DNA of 64,000 nt from Vreelandella neptunia (GTDB lineage: Bacteria > Pseudomonadota > Gammaproteobacteria > Pseudomonadales > Halomonadaceae). Location: the NCBI RefSeq assembly GCF_034479615.1, contig NZ_CP140255.1:4092001-4156000 (forward strand), read 5' to 3'. Shown piece after piece: positions 30,227-40,027 of this stretch. Within the stretch, counting starts at the first letter, position 1. The number at the start of each line of letters is the position of its first letter. The position numbers and the translations under genes are program-made. A model generated the notes under the pieces. It was not told the DNA's origin and did no database searches. It was given only the letters and a program-made list of their open reading frames with translations.

Positions 30227-32002
30227 TTATAACGTTTCACCGCCAAACTGCAACGCGGCTAAATGACGATAGAGCGCGCTGGTGGTGATTAATTCAGCGT
30301 GGGTGCCCGCCGCTACCAGTTCCCCACCCTCCAGCACCAACAAGCGGTCAGCGGCGATGACAGTCGCCAACCGGTGGGCGATCACGATGCTGGTGCGGCC
30401 CACCATCAGCCGATCCAGCGCCTGCTGCACCAGCCGCTCGCTCTCCGCATCCAAGGCGCTGGTGGCTTCATCCAACAGCAGCACCGCGGGGTTTTTAAGT
30501 AGCGCCCGGGCAATAGCGAGCCGCTGACGCTGGCCACCGGAGAGCTGCACCCCACCTGGCCCCAGGGGCGTATCAAAGCCTTGGGGCAGCGCATCAATAA
30601 AGTCGAGGGTGCTGGCATCCTGGGCGGCAAGGCGCAATCTATCGATATCCGCCTCGGGGTCTCCGTAGCGCAGATTCTCGGCCACCGAGCCACTAAACAG
30701 CACCGGCTCCTGCGCCACCAACCCCATGGCACGGCGCAAGGCGGCAAGATCTAGCGTACGGACATCCCTATCATCCAAGGTAATGCGCCCCTGGCTGGGG
30801 TCATAAAAGCGTAGCAGCAGCGCCAGCAGCGTGCTTTTACCTGCCCCGGAAGGCCCCACCACCGCTACTCGTTCTCCCGGTTTAATGTGCAGGTCAAACC
30901 CGTTCAGCGCTGGGGTTTCCCGACCAGGGTAGGTAAACGTGACGTTCTCCAGGGTAATCTCACCACGCGAAGGGCTTGGCAAGCGCTGCGGATTTACCGG
31001 CGACTGGATAGCGGGCTGCGTATCGAGCAGCTCCAATAAGCGCTCTGCAGCTCCTGCCGCGCGCTGCACATCCCCGGCGACCTCGGCCAGGGTGGCAATT
31101 GCCCCTGCTGCCAGCACGGCGTAAAAGATAAACGCCGATAGCTCACCCGCGCTCATGGTGCCGTCTAGCACCGCCTGACCGCCCTGCCAGAGCATTAAGC
31201 CAACCGCCGTAAACACCACTAACATAGCGACACCGGTTAACCAGGCGCGCTGCTGAGTGCGCTCTACGGCGCTGCCAAACGCCTGTTCAACCCGCTGGCC
31301 ATAGTGGCTTTTATCCACCGCCTCGTGGGTAAATGCCTGAAGCGTTTTAATACCGCTCAGCGCCTCCTCAGCATAGCGACCCAGTTCGGCCACGCGATCC
31401 TGACTGGTACGCGAAAGCCGCCGCACCCGACGGCCGTACCACACGATGGGCAGCAGAGTGGCGGGGATGCCAATCAGCACCATTGCCGAGAGCCACGGTT
31501 GAGTGACCAGCATGAGCACCACGGCGCCCACCAGCATGACCAGATTGCGCAGCGCCAGCGATACCGAGGAGCCAAACAGGCTCTGTAGTACGCTGGTGTC
31601 CGCCGTCAGGCGTGATGCGATCTCCCCCGCGGCACGGCCGTCGCTGGCGCTTTCAAAAAAGCTTGGCTCCAAGGTGAGCAAATGATCAAACACCCGCTGG
31701 CGCAGGTTGGCGGCCAAGCGCTCGCCAATCCAGGTCACTTGGTAGTAACGCAGTGCAGAGGCAAGCGCCAGCACCGTGACGACGGCAAGCATTAAACCCA
31801 GTGTTTGGGCCAACGCCTGCTGATCAGCGGCGAGAAAGCCTCTGTCGATGACCAGACGCAATCCATTCCCTAGCAGCAGCACGCTTCCCGAGGCCATGAG
31901 TAGCGCTAGGCCAGCCAGCGCCAACCGCGTGCGGTAGGGGCGCAGTAGACCCAGCAAACGCAGCAGTACTCGGGGGTTGGGGCGTTGATCCATAGTAGCC
32001 AT
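30227..32002 (-). CDS. ABC exporter half-transporter, ABCB/MsbA-like
   Basis: 591 residues: six membrane helices over about residues 20-310 and a C-terminal ATPase with Walker A GPSGAGKST, signature LSGGQRQRLA, Walker B VLLLDEATSALD and the switch histidine in IVIAHRLAT. It should work as a homodimer that exports a lipid, drug or peptide. It is similar in type to the LmrA/BmrA-like multidrug and lipid flippase groups; the sequence does not decide between them. An overlapping or closely spaced aldo/keto reductase follows it. It begins about 60 bp after the pntAB terminator. Confidence 0.9.
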   Translation of the reverse strand: MATMDQRPNPRVLLRLLGLLRPYRTRLALAGLALLMASGSVLLLGNGLRLVIDRGFLAADQQALAQTLGLMLAVVTVLALASALRYYQVTWIGERLAANLRQRVFDHLLTLEPSFFESASDGRAAGEIASRLTADTSVLQSLFGSSVSLALRNLVMLVGAVVLMLVTQPWLSAMVLIGIPATLLPIVWYGRRVRRLSRTSQDRVAELGRYAEEALSGIKTLQAFTHEAVDKSHYGQRVEQAFGSAVERTQQRAWLTGVAMLVVFTAVGLMLWQGGQAVLDGTMSAGELSAFIFYAVLAAGAIATLAEVAGDVQRAAGAAERLLELLDTQPAIQSPVNPQRLPSPSRGEITLENVTFTYPGRETPALNGFDLHIKPGERVAVVGPSGAGKSTLLALLLRFYDPSQGRITLDDRDVRTLDLAALRRAMGLVAQEPVLFSGSVAENLRYGDPEADIDRLRLAAQDASTLDFIDALPQGFDTPLGPGGVQLSGGQRQRLAIARALLKNPAVLLLDEATSALDAESERLVQQALDRLMVGRTSIVIAHRLATVIAADRLLVLEGGELVAAGTHAELITTSALYRHLAALQFGGETL

Positions 32003-32063
32003 TGCTCACCACATAAGGGGGTATTCGACCATAGCAGGAGTAGCCGCGCCCTGCACAGAAACT

Positions 32064-32089
32064 AAAAAGCCCGCGATTGCTCGCGGGCT
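32064..32089 (-). terminator. Rho-independent terminator of pntAB
   Basis: AGCCCGCGA-TTGC-TCGCGGGCT hairpin (32068-32089) followed on the minus strand by TTTTTAG. Separates pntB from the ABC exporter gene. Confidence 0.9.
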
Positions 32090-32156
32090 CAGTACCTAAT
32101 GGCTTTTAGTAGCCTAGCGTCCAGCTAAGTTGCATGGGTAGCTAAAACACAAAGGC

Positions 32157-33599
32157 CTAATCGATCAGCGGCAACAGCGTATTCAGGCTATCCCGGGCAT
32201 CACCGTAGAACATCCGCGTGTTGTCTTTGAAGAACAGCGGGTTCTCGATACCGGAGTAACCGGTGCCCTGGCCGCGTTTGCTGACAAACACCTGCTTGGC
32301 TTCCCATACCTTCAATACCGGCATGCCAGCGATAGGACTATTGGGGTCTTCCTCGGCCGCAGGGTTCACGATGTCGTTGGAGCCAATCACGATGACCACA
32401 TCGGTGGTGGCGAAATCGTCGTTGATTTCATCCATTTCCAGCACGATGTCGTAAGGCACTTTGGCTTCCGCCAGCAGCACGTTCATATGCCCTGGCAAGC
32501 GGCCCGCCACCGGGTGGATACCGAAGCGCACGGTCTTGCCCGCTGCACGCAGTTTACGCACCAAGTCGCTCACTGCGGTTTGCGCCTGGGCCACCGCCAT
32601 GCCGTAACCCGGCACGATAATAACGCTGTCGGCGTCGTTCAAGGCGCTCGCTACACCACCGGCGTCTATGGCCACTTGCTCGCCTTCAATCTCTGCCGCG
32701 GGCCCAGTGCTTCCGCCAAAGCCGCCTAGAATCACATTGACGAAGTTGCGATTCATCGCCTTACACATGATGTAAGAGAGAATCGCACCGGATGAGCCCA
32801 CCAATGCACCGGTCACAATCAGCAGGTCGTTGGAAAGCGTGAAGCCGATAGCTGCCGCCGCCCAGCCAGAGTAGCTGTTGAGCATGGAGACCACCACGGG
32901 CATATCGGCCCCGCCAATGCCCATAATCAGGTGGTAACCGATAAAGAACGCCAGCGCCGCAAGCACCAACAGCGTCCAGAAGCCAGCACCGTTCAGATAG
33001 AGAATCGCCAACAGCAGCGACAGTACCGCCGCCCCAGCATTCAGCATATGCCCGCCGGGCAGCTGACGTGGCTTGCCATCCACCTTGCCTGCGAGCTTGC
33101 CAAAGGCAATCACCGAGCCGGTAAAGGTCACCGCACCGATGAAGATACCCAGCACCACCTCAACCTGCAGGAACATCAGCTCATCAGGGGCTTTTGTGGC
33201 TACCAGCGCGGCAAAGGCGGAGAACTGATCCAAAGACGCTTCGGCGGCGCGCGCGGCCATAACACGGCGACGCTCCAAATCGGCGCTCCAGGCCACAAAT
33301 ACCGCTGCTAAGCCAACAAAACTGTGTAGCGCTGCCACTAGCTGAGGCATTTCGGTCATCTCGACCTTGCCCGCTACATAGGCGCCGATGCCTGCGCCGA
33401 TCAGCATCATCGGGATCAGCCACCAGTAGCCGCCAATACCTGGGCCGAGGGCAGTAAAGAACACCGCCACCGCCATGCCCACGATGCCGTACCATACGGC
33501 CCGCTTGGCTTTCTCCTGGTTACTCAAGCCGCCTAGCGACAGAATAAACAGTACGCTCGCCGCGATTGCCGCGGCAGATACGAATCCTTGCTCTAACAT
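32157..33599 (-). CDS. pntB: NAD(P) transhydrogenase beta subunit, PntB
   Basis: 480 residues. The first 270 contain about nine membrane helices that form the proton channel; the rest is the NADP(H)-binding domain III with [15 protein letters not shown] (NADP motif) and [20 protein letters not shown]. With PntA it couples proton entry to reduction of NADP by NADH at the inner membrane. Begins 16 bp after pntA and ends before a strong terminator. Confidence 0.96.
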   Translation of the reverse strand: MLEQGFVSAAAIAASVLFILSLGGLSNQEKAKRAVWYGIVGMAVAVFFTALGPGIGGYWWLIPMMLIGAGIGAYVAGKVEMTEMPQLVAALHSFVGLAAVFVAWSADLERRRVMAARAAEASLDQFSAFAALVATKAPDELMFLQVEVVLGIFIGAVTFTGSVIAFGKLAGKVDGKPRQLPGGHMLNAGAAVLSLLLAILYLNGAGFWTLLVLAALAFFIGYHLIMGIGGADMPVVVSMLNSYSGWAAAAIGFTLSNDLLIVTGALVGSSGAILSYIMCKAMNRNFVNVILGGFGGSTGPAAEIEGEQVAIDAGGVASALNDADSVIIVPGYGMAVAQAQTAVSDLVRKLRAAGKTVRFGIHPVAGRLPGHMNVLLAEAKVPYDIVLEMDEINDDFATTDVVIVIGSNDIVNPAAEEDPNSPIAGMPVLKVWEAKQVFVSKRGQGTGYSGIENPLFFKDNTRMFYGDARDSLNTLLPLID

Positions 33600-33615
33600 A
33601 TCGTCTCTCCGCCGC

Positions 33616-35187
33616 TTAGGATTTTTGGAACATGGCCAGCATCCGGCGTGTCACCAGGAAGCCACCCACGATATTGATTGACGCGATAAGCACTGAGATC
33701 GCCGCCAGCACGCTAACCACTGCGCTGCCGGAGCCAATTTGCAGAATCGCCCCCAAAATAATGATGCCCGAGATCGCATTGGTTACCGCCATTAGTGGCG
33801 TATGCAGCGAATGGCTCACTTTCCAAATCACCTGGAAGCCGATAAAGCAGGCAAGAACAAAGACAATAAAGTGCTGCATAAAGGACGCCGGCGCCACTTG
33901 GCCCAGCAGCAGCATCAGTACGCCGCCAACAGCCAGTAGACTCACCTGCCGCTTGGTTTGCGCTTTGAAGGCGGCCAGCTCAGTGGCCTTTTTCTCTTCC
34001 GGCGTGGGCTCTTTCTCTTTCTTCTTCGGCTTAGCGGCAGCAATCGCTTTTACTTTGGGCGGCGGTGGCGGGAAGGTTATTTCGCCTTCGTGAGTCACCG
34101 TGGCGCCACGAATCACGTCGTCTTCCATATTGTGATTGATCACGCCCTCTTTCTCGGGGGTGAGATCGGTCAGCATATGGCGAATATTGGTGGCGTAAAG
34201 CAGCGACGCCTGGGTGGCCATGCGCGAAGGGAAGTCGGTGTAGCCGATGACCACTACGCCATTATCCGATACCACTCGCTCGTCAGGCTTGGTCAGATCG
34301 CAGTTGCCGCCCTTCTCGGCGGCTAAGTCGATAACCACCGAGCCCGGCTTCATGGCCTCGACCATGTCTTCCAGCCAAAGCTTGGGCGCGGGCTTGCCGG
34401 GAATCAGCGCCGTGGTAATGACAATATCCACATCGGCTGCCTGCTCGCGGAAGCACTCAAGCTGTTTCTCGCGGAACTCCGGGCTTGAAGGCGAGGCGTA
34501 GCCACCGCTCTCAGAACCATCCTGGCTATCCTCAAAATCGAGGAACAGGAATTCAGCGCCCATGGACTCGATTTGTTCAGAGACCTCAGGGCGCACGTCA
34601 AAGGCTCGCACCACGGCGCCCAGGCTGGTAGCGGTACCGATCGCGGCCAACCCTGCCACGCCAGCGCCAATCACCAATACCTTGGCCGGGGGCACTTTAC
34701 CTGCCGCCGTTACCTGGCCGGTAAAGAAGCGGCCAAAGTTGTTGCCCGCCTCAATCACCGCGCGGTAGCCAGCGATATTAGCCATGGAGGAGAGCGCGTC
34801 CATCTTCTGGGCGCGCGAGATCCGCGGCACCATATCCATGGCAATAACGGTGGCGCCCTGAGACTTGCACTTCTCAAGCAGCGCTTCGTTTTGCGCGGGC
34901 CAGAAGAAGGCAATCAAGGTTTGGCCTTGCCGCAGCCGCTCGGCCTCTTCATCCGAGGGCTCGCGGACTTTAATGACCACATCGGCGTCTTTCCAGAGCG
35001 CGTCGGCTCCTTCCACTACGGTAACGCCCGCATCGCGATAAGTGTCGTCATTAAAGCCCGCCGCTAGGCCCGCGCCGGATTCTACTAAGCACTCGTGGCC
35101 TAGCTTCTGGATTTGCTTGGCGCTCTCGGGGGTTAGCGCAACACGCGCTTCCCCCCGGGCACTCTCCTTCGGTGCACCTATTTTCAC
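33616..35187 (-). CDS. pntA: NAD(P) transhydrogenase alpha subunit, PntA
   Basis: 523 residues from a GTG at 35187 (VKIGAPKES) with GGGAGA upstream; the longer frame to 35241 lacks a ribosome site and its extra residues are not family-like. Domain I binds NAD(H) ([17 protein letters not shown] near residue 170) and contains the [14 protein letters not shown] loop. A lysine/glutamate-rich linker (about residues 385-410) leads to four membrane helices, so this is the Escherichia coli-type full PntA and not a split PntAA/PntAB. The promoter should lie in 35188-35377. Confidence 0.95.
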   Translation of the reverse strand: MKIGAPKESARGEARVALTPESAKQIQKLGHECLVESGAGLAAGFNDDTYRDAGVTVVEGADALWKDADVVIKVREPSDEEAERLRQGQTLIAFFWPAQNEALLEKCKSQGATVIAMDMVPRISRAQKMDALSSMANIAGYRAVIEAGNNFGRFFTGQVTAAGKVPPAKVLVIGAGVAGLAAIGTATSLGAVVRAFDVRPEVSEQIESMGAEFLFLDFEDSQDGSESGGYASPSSPEFREKQLECFREQAADVDIVITTALIPGKPAPKLWLEDMVEAMKPGSVVIDLAAEKGGNCDLTKPDERVVSDNGVVVIGYTDFPSRMATQASLLYATNIRHMLTDLTPEKEGVINHNMEDDVIRGATVTHEGEITFPPPPPKVKAIAAAKPKKKEKEPTPEEKKATELAAFKAQTKRQVSLLAVGGVLMLLLGQVAPASFMQHFIVFVLACFIGFQVIWKVSHSLHTPLMAVTNAISGIIILGAILQIGSGSAVVSVLAAISVLIASINIVGGFLVTRRMLAMFQKS

Positions 35188-35377
35188 TCGTGTTCTCCCT
35201 TGCTTAACCTTATTGCAGTGCCGCAGTTGTTCAACGGGCACCGTACCTTTAGCGGCGTTAGTGATAACTCCTTAGTAGCAGTCTAGGATCTAACGGGGTG
35301 GCTGCCAGATACTATTCAACCTTTGATGCAACAGGGTTGTTTAATTACAACATGGGCTAGTGTGCATGATGGTTACC

Positions 35378-36301
35378 CTAACGTCTAAAGTCGTTAGCAA
35401 ACTCAACAAGCACCTTATGGAGCCATGCATTAGCAGGATCATTGGCATAGAGTCCATGCTGAATCAATGTCATTTTTAGTGCGGGAAGCTCCTTAGGCGG
35501 CTCTACCAAACGCACTGGCAGCATAGCAACGAACCGTTCAGCCATTTGACGTGGGAGCGTCATGATCGCTTCCGTGAGCGCCACTACCCGCGCTGCGGCG
35601 ATGTAGTTGAGGTTTTTAGAGATCACCCGGCGGGTTAATCCGTGCTGAACCAGGCAGCTATCAATATTACTGGGCCTTAGACCACTGATGTCAGCCAGCT
35701 CCACATGGGGCTCTTGAGCAAACTGAGCGATATCAAGCGCATCACCCACGCGGCCATTATGGGTAGCGACCAAGCAGACCAGTTCCTCATCCATCCAAGG
35801 CGTCTGAATCACGCCACTGGGCAACGCGCTTTGGCTATCCAGCCCTACCACCATATCAATTTGGCGCTGTTCCAGCCCCTCACTTAGCACGTCCGGGGTA
35901 ATTAGCTCAATGGAAAAGCTAATGCCCGGCGCATAGGCCAACAGCTGACTTAAAAAGAGCGGGTACATGACCTCTTCAAAGTAATCCGTGGTGGCGAGCG
36001 TAAAGCGTCGCGTGCTGTTAGCAGGCGAAAACATCGCGGGGGGCGCAAGCCCTTGCCGCAGCATCGCCAGCGCCTGTTGCACCACGGGCAGCAGCGCGAG
36101 TGCCCGGGGGGTCGGCTGCATACCGTTTTCGGTGCGCACAAGCAGCGGATCATCCAGCGACTCACGCAGGCGTTTTAAGGCATGGCTCAAGGCGGGTTGG
36201 CTTAAATGCAGCGTTTCTGCCGCACGAGTGACGTGACGCTCGTGCATCAGCGTTTCAAATACCAGCAGCAGGTTTAAGTCGAAATGGCGTAGTGAGCGCA
36301 T
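35378..36301 (-). CDS. LysR-family regulator divergent from speB
   Basis: 307 residues with the N-terminal helix-turn-helix HVTRAAETLHLSQPALSHAL and an effector domain to residue 300. The type (LRHFDLNLLLVFETLMHERH) belongs to the NodD/LinR/NahR-like branch. It faces agmatinase across 140 bp, and a GAATG/CATTC dyad in that gap suggests it controls speB. The ligand is likely an amine or guanidino compound, by context only. Confidence 0.85.
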   Translation of the reverse strand: MRSLRHFDLNLLLVFETLMHERHVTRAAETLHLSQPALSHALKRLRESLDDPLLVRTENGMQPTPRALALLPVVQQALAMLRQGLAPPAMFSPANSTRRFTLATTDYFEEVMYPLFLSQLLAYAPGISFSIELITPDVLSEGLEQRQIDMVVGLDSQSALPSGVIQTPWMDEELVCLVATHNGRVGDALDIAQFAQEPHVELADISGLRPSNIDSCLVQHGLTRRVISKNLNYIAAARVVALTEAIMTLPRQMAERFVAMLPVRLVEPPKELPALKMTLIQHGLYANDPANAWLHKVLVEFANDFRR

Positions 36302-36323
36302 AGCCTCTCATTATTTACATCAC

Positions 36324-36346
36324 GAATGACTAAATTCTAAACATTC
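36324..36346. promoter_or_regulatory. Candidate LysR operator in the lysR/speB gap
   Basis: GAATG (36324-36328) and CATTC (36342-36346) form an inverted repeat with a 13-bp AT-rich spacer, about 20-45 bp upstream of the LysR start and 96 bp upstream of the speB start. Confidence 0.4.
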
Positions 36347-36441
36347 ATTTAATTTATCACTAGTAATTGCTTATTGTCTGCTGCTTATTCGCCCGCCCGC
36401 GACTATCAACGATAATCCAGCACGCAAGGAGAAGCACACCG

Positions 36442-37368
36442 GTGACCCACCCACAAACTCAAACCATGCCCAGCCTTTATGGCGATGTGATTTCTACCTT
36501 TATGGGCGTAGCAAAAGCAACGGATCCTAAGGCAACCGACGCCGACGTTGTGGTGAGTGGCGTTCCCTTTGACCTTGCTTGTTCTGGCCGTTCGGGCACC
36601 CGTATGGGGCCAAATGCTATTCGTCAAAGTACCGCCAACCTGATCTGGGAAGGCAAGCGCTGGCCATGGGACTTCGCCTTGGAAGATCGCCTCAAAGTAT
36701 GCGATGCAGGCAACGTTGATTACGCATATGGCGAGCCCGAAAGCCTGGTCGATAACCTGGAAACCCACGCCAACCGCTGGTTAAAGGCGGGCAAAAAGAT
36801 GCTCACCCTGGGCGGCGACCACTACATCAGTCTGCCGCTGCTGCGCGCCCACGCCCGAGAGCACGGCCCGCTGGCGCTGATCCATTTCGACGCCCACACA
36901 GACACCTACGAGCAAGGCACCCGCTTTGACCACGGCACCATTTTTCACCACGCTTTAAAGGAAGGCTTGGTAGTACCCGAGCACTCGCTGCAAATCGGTA
37001 TTCGCACCAGTTACGACCGCCACAACCACCCTTACGAGGTATTGGATGCGGACTGGGTCAATGACCACGGTGCAGCGGCCGTGCTTGAGCGCATTCGTGC
37101 CCGCGTGGGTTATCACCCGGCCTACGTTACCTTGGATATTGACGGTCTCGACCCTGCCTTCGCCCCGGGCACCGGCACGCCGGTCTGCGGTGGCATGTCC
37201 ACCGACCTGATGCTGAAAGTGATCCGTGGCATGGTAGGTATGGAACTGGTCGGCATGGACGTGGTGGAAGTGAACCCCGCCTATGACCACGGCGACATTA
37301 CTTCGCTTGCCGCCGCGACGCTGGGGCTTGAGTTTTTGTATACGCTGGCAGCGTCCAAAGGCGTTTGA
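36442..37368 (+). CDS. speB: Agmatinase, SpeB
   Basis: 308 residues from a GTG at 36442, preceded by AAGGAG at 36426-36431; an in-frame upstream start at 36367 has no such site. The binuclear manganese motifs of ureohydrolases are all present: GGDHYISLPLL, HFDAHTDTYEQG and LDIDGLDPAFAPGTGTP. The latter, together with FDHGTIFHHALKEGL, follows Escherichia coli SpeB closely. It splits agmatine into putrescine and urea. Guanidinobutyrase is the main alternative in this family. The divergent LysR is the likely regulator. Convergent with metY. Confidence 0.9.
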   Translation: MTHPQTQTMPSLYGDVISTFMGVAKATDPKATDADVVVSGVPFDLACSGRSGTRMGPNAIRQSTANLIWEGKRWPWDFALEDRLKVCDAGNVDYAYGEPESLVDNLETHANRWLKAGKKMLTLGGDHYISLPLLRAHAREHGPLALIHFDAHTDTYEQGTRFDHGTIFHHALKEGLVVPEHSLQIGIRTSYDRHNHPYEVLDADWVNDHGAAAVLERIRARVGYHPAYVTLDIDGLDPAFAPGTGTPVCGGMSTDLMLKVIRGMVGMELVGMDVVEVNPAYDHGDITSLAAATLGLEFLYTLAASKGV

Positions 37369-37427
37369 TAGTTAGCCCCCGCCGTCTCTTGGCTTTTATG
37401 GCATTGAGATGGCGGGGGCGAAACAGC

Positions 37428-38702
37428 CTACCCTTGAGAGGCTGCCAGCGCTTGATCAATATCCGCCAGCAGATCATCGATATGCTCGATGCCGATCGAC
37501 AAGCGCACCATATCCGGCGTGACACCAGCGGCTTTTAGCTCCTGCTCGTTGAGCTGGCGGTGTGTGGTTGAGGCGGGAATGGAAGAGCAGCTTTTGGCAT
37601 CGCCGATATTCACCAGGCGGAGAATCAGCGCCAGCGCATCGTAGAAGCGCTCACCAGCGCCCTGCCCGCCTTCGATGCCAAAACTAAGAATCCCCGAAGC
37701 ATGGCCATTCATATAACGCTGGGCCAGCGCATGATCCGGATGATTTTCCAAGCCAGCATAATGCACCCAGGTGACTAATGGATGGCTTTCCAGATGCTTG
37801 GCAACCGCTAAGGCATTGGCACAGATACGCTCGATCCTTAGTGACAGCGTTTCCAGCCCCTGGAGCAGGTTCCAGGCCGCCTGAGCAGAAAGCGCCGCGC
37901 CCATGTTGCGTAGTGGCACCACCCGGGCGCGGGCAATAAAGGCCGCATCGCCCACATCACGGGTATAGCTCACACCGTGATAGGAGACATCAGGCTCATT
38001 GAGCAGCGGAAAACGGCTGGTATTCTCGGCCCAGGGAAAGGTGCCCGAATCAACAATCACACCGCCCACCGTGGTGCCGTGGCCGCCAATATATTTGGTC
38101 GCCGAGTGGACGACAATATCCGCCCCGTGCTCAATCGGCCGACATAAGAACGGCGTCGCCGTGGTGTTATCGACTATTACCGGCACCCCATGACGATGCG
38201 CCGCTTCGGCCAGCTTTGTTAGGTCGACCACGCCACCCGAGGGGTTACCAATGCTTTCGCAGAAAACCGCTTTGGTACGCTCATCGATCAGCGCTTCGAT
38301 GCCATCAATATCGTCTTTATCGGCAAAACGCACCTGAATGCCTTGACGCGGCAAGGTGTGGGCAAACAGATTGTAGGTACCGCCATACAGCTCGCTGATC
38401 GAGACAATGTTATCGCCCGCTTCGGCAATGGTCTGGATCGCATAGGTGATCGCAGCCATTCCCGATGCCACCGCTAGCCCGGCGATACCGCCTTCCAACG
38501 CGGCTACTCGCTGCTCCAACACGGCGCAGGTCGGGTTCATAATGCGCGAGTAAATGTTTCCTTCGACTTTAAGATCAAACAGATCCGCCGCGTGCTGCGC
38601 GTTATCGAATGAAAACGACGTGGTTTGATGAATCGGCACCGCCACGGCGTTTTGTGAATCAGGCGAATAGCCATGGTGAAGAGCAATGGTTTCTGGCTTC
38701 AT
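37428..38702 (-). CDS. metY: O-acetylhomoserine sulfhydrylase (aminocarboxypropyltransferase), MetY
   Basis: 424 residues, the usual MetY length and longer than MetB or MetZ. PLP-binding Lys203 lies in VVHSATKYIGGHG; upstream YSRIMNPTCAVLEQRVAALE and SELYGGTYNLF are Cys/Met metabolism family motifs. It makes homocysteine from O-acetylhomoserine and sulfide. Monocistronic by layout: convergent with speB, and upstream lies a 331-bp gap with a folE2 fragment. Confidence 0.93.
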   Translation of the reverse strand: MKPETIALHHGYSPDSQNAVAVPIHQTTSFSFDNAQHAADLFDLKVEGNIYSRIMNPTCAVLEQRVAALEGGIAGLAVASGMAAITYAIQTIAEAGDNIVSISELYGGTYNLFAHTLPRQGIQVRFADKDDIDGIEALIDERTKAVFCESIGNPSGGVVDLTKLAEAAHRHGVPVIVDNTTATPFLCRPIEHGADIVVHSATKYIGGHGTTVGGVIVDSGTFPWAENTSRFPLLNEPDVSYHGVSYTRDVGDAAFIARARVVPLRNMGAALSAQAAWNLLQGLETLSLRIERICANALAVAKHLESHPLVTWVHYAGLENHPDHALAQRYMNGHASGILSFGIEGGQGAGERFYDALALILRLVNIGDAKSCSSIPASTTHRQLNEQELKAAGVTPDMVRLSIGIEHIDDLLADIDQALAASQG

Positions 38703-39033
38703 GAGAACAGCTCGCTATTTTTTTGTTGAGATCCGCTAGTGATCCTAAACAAGCGCTGACGGGAAGGCCAACAATCGTTTAGCCTTCCGAGCCAACGTCA
38801 TGTTTAAAAGTGAAGGCTCTCACCCATGCTGCGCGCCACTGCGTCATGGAGGTGGAGACTTTTGGCATGCGCGCTTTTAACGATGCACCATAGCCATGCC
38901 GAGCCTAAGAGGATTTCATGGCTGTACATTATGTGTTTAGTTTAGGATTAAAAGTATCGTGGCTAGCTGGGTTGATCTGCAATACGGGAAGCGACGGGAG
39001 GACTTTGTTATTTCTAGGTAGGTAGATATCACC
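38703..39033. other. Gap upstream of the kinase/HIRAN pair
   Basis: 331 bp. The left part should hold the metY promoter. At 38804-38874 on the minus strand there is a fragment of a folE2 C-terminus (separate entry). From about 38935 the sequence becomes AT-rich and carries the leader of the kinase gene, with AGGTAGGT near 39016 before the ATG at 39034. Confidence 0.5.
38804..38874 (-). pseudogene. Degenerate C-terminal fragment of a second folE2
   Basis: Minus-strand translation gives HAKSLHLHDAVARS followed by MGESLHF and a stop. The intact FolE2 ends HAESLHAHDAVARSEWNW. Twelve of fourteen residues in the core are the same, and the DNA (38825-38870 against 40880-40925) is about 80 percent identical by eye over 44 bp. 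Nothing upstream of it in the frame resembles FolE2, so only the gene end survives. It marks the left side of the kinase/HIRAN cassette, with the intact gene on the right. Confidence 0.6.
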
Positions 39034-40026
39034 ATGATTAATCGTGAAGGCATTCATCAGCGACCAGACCAAGTGATTGATATCACGAGTTGGGATGTTC
39101 ACCAAGATTATGAAGTCTTTCCAGTAGGCGCTCGCGATAAATCACTCCGCGTCTGTCCTGACCCAGCTCCTTATGATTTTTGTATGCCTGGGCACCGTTA
39201 TTTATTTAAAGAAGCTATCAAAAGCGCGAAAAACTCAGATAAGCCTCGCTACCCTGACCAATACTGGTCTGAGGTGATCGCCTTTCATATTGGCCGATTA
39301 ATGGGGCTTACGCTCCCTCCCGTTTTTATTGCCATTGACTCGTCTCGAAACGAACCAGGTACAGTCAACGAATGGTTCATTGGCTATGATGATAGTAGAG
39401 AAGATCGCTATGTTGCTGGCGTAGATTACTTGCAACGGCTGATACCCGCTTTTGATGTAGATAAAGGAAGGCAGCATAATTTAACATCAATTATCGAACT
39501 AAGCCGTGTGCTAGAGAGAGGCGGATGGCTTACCCATGATTGGCGACAATACTGGGGGCTTTGCCTATGTTTTGATGCGTTAATTGGCAACACTGATCGC
39601 CATCAAGAGAATTGGGGAGTGATTTGGGGAGAAAACGGCCCAACTGCCCGTTACACGCCCTACTTTGATAATGGCACTAGCCTCGGTCACGAGTTGCAGC
39701 CCCAGAAAATGCAGCGCATGATGCGCGACCATAACGAATTCAATGCCTACCTTAAAAGAGGGCAGCACCACATGCGCTGGGCCAAAGGCGACAAAAAGCG
39801 CCTACCGCTTATTCAGGGCGTAACTCAGTATTGTCAGCAATTCCCTGCTATTCGACCAATACTGATAGAACGCTTACAACGTTGGTGCGATGATGACCTT
39901 AGAGACATCCTGAATGACTTAACTTACTTTGACATCCCACATCCCATTACCCAACAGCGTGCTGACTTCATTGCGTTTTTGACTCTGACAAGGAGAGAGC
40001 GCCTTTTACAGGCTCTGGAGAACTGA
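39034..40026 (+). CDS. HipA/HipT-like protein kinase without N-subdomain 1
   Basis: 330 residues matching the HipA kinase core. VGARDKSLRV (31-40) corresponds to the nucleotide loop region, Lys59 in YLFKEA to the ATP-anchoring lysine, Glu80 in WSEVIAFHIGRLMGL to the helix-C glutamate, IGNTDRHQENWG (184-195) to the catalytic loop with Asp188, and YTPYFDNGTSLG to the metal-binding Asp212. The N-terminal subdomain of classic HipA is absent, as in the HipT kinases of tripartite HipBST modules. The next gene starts 1 bp after the stop and supplies a HipS-like segment. The base composition is more AT-rich than the neighbours, which suggests transfer. The substrate is unknown; characterised relatives phosphorylate aminoacyl-tRNA synthetases. 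Confidence 0.75.
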   Translation: MINREGIHQRPDQVIDITSWDVHQDYEVFPVGARDKSLRVCPDPAPYDFCMPGHRYLFKEAIKSAKNSDKPRYPDQYWSEVIAFHIGRLMGLTLPPVFIAIDSSRNEPGTVNEWFIGYDDSREDRYVAGVDYLQRLIPAFDVDKGRQHNLTSIIELSRVLERGGWLTHDWRQYWGLCLCFDALIGNTDRHQENWGVIWGENGPTARYTPYFDNGTSLGHELQPQKMQRMMRDHNEFNAYLKRGQHHMRWAKGDKKRLPLIQGVTQYCQQFPAIRPILIERLQRWCDDDLRDILNDLTYFDIPHPITQQRADFIAFLTLTRRERLLQALEN

Positions 40027-40027
40027 T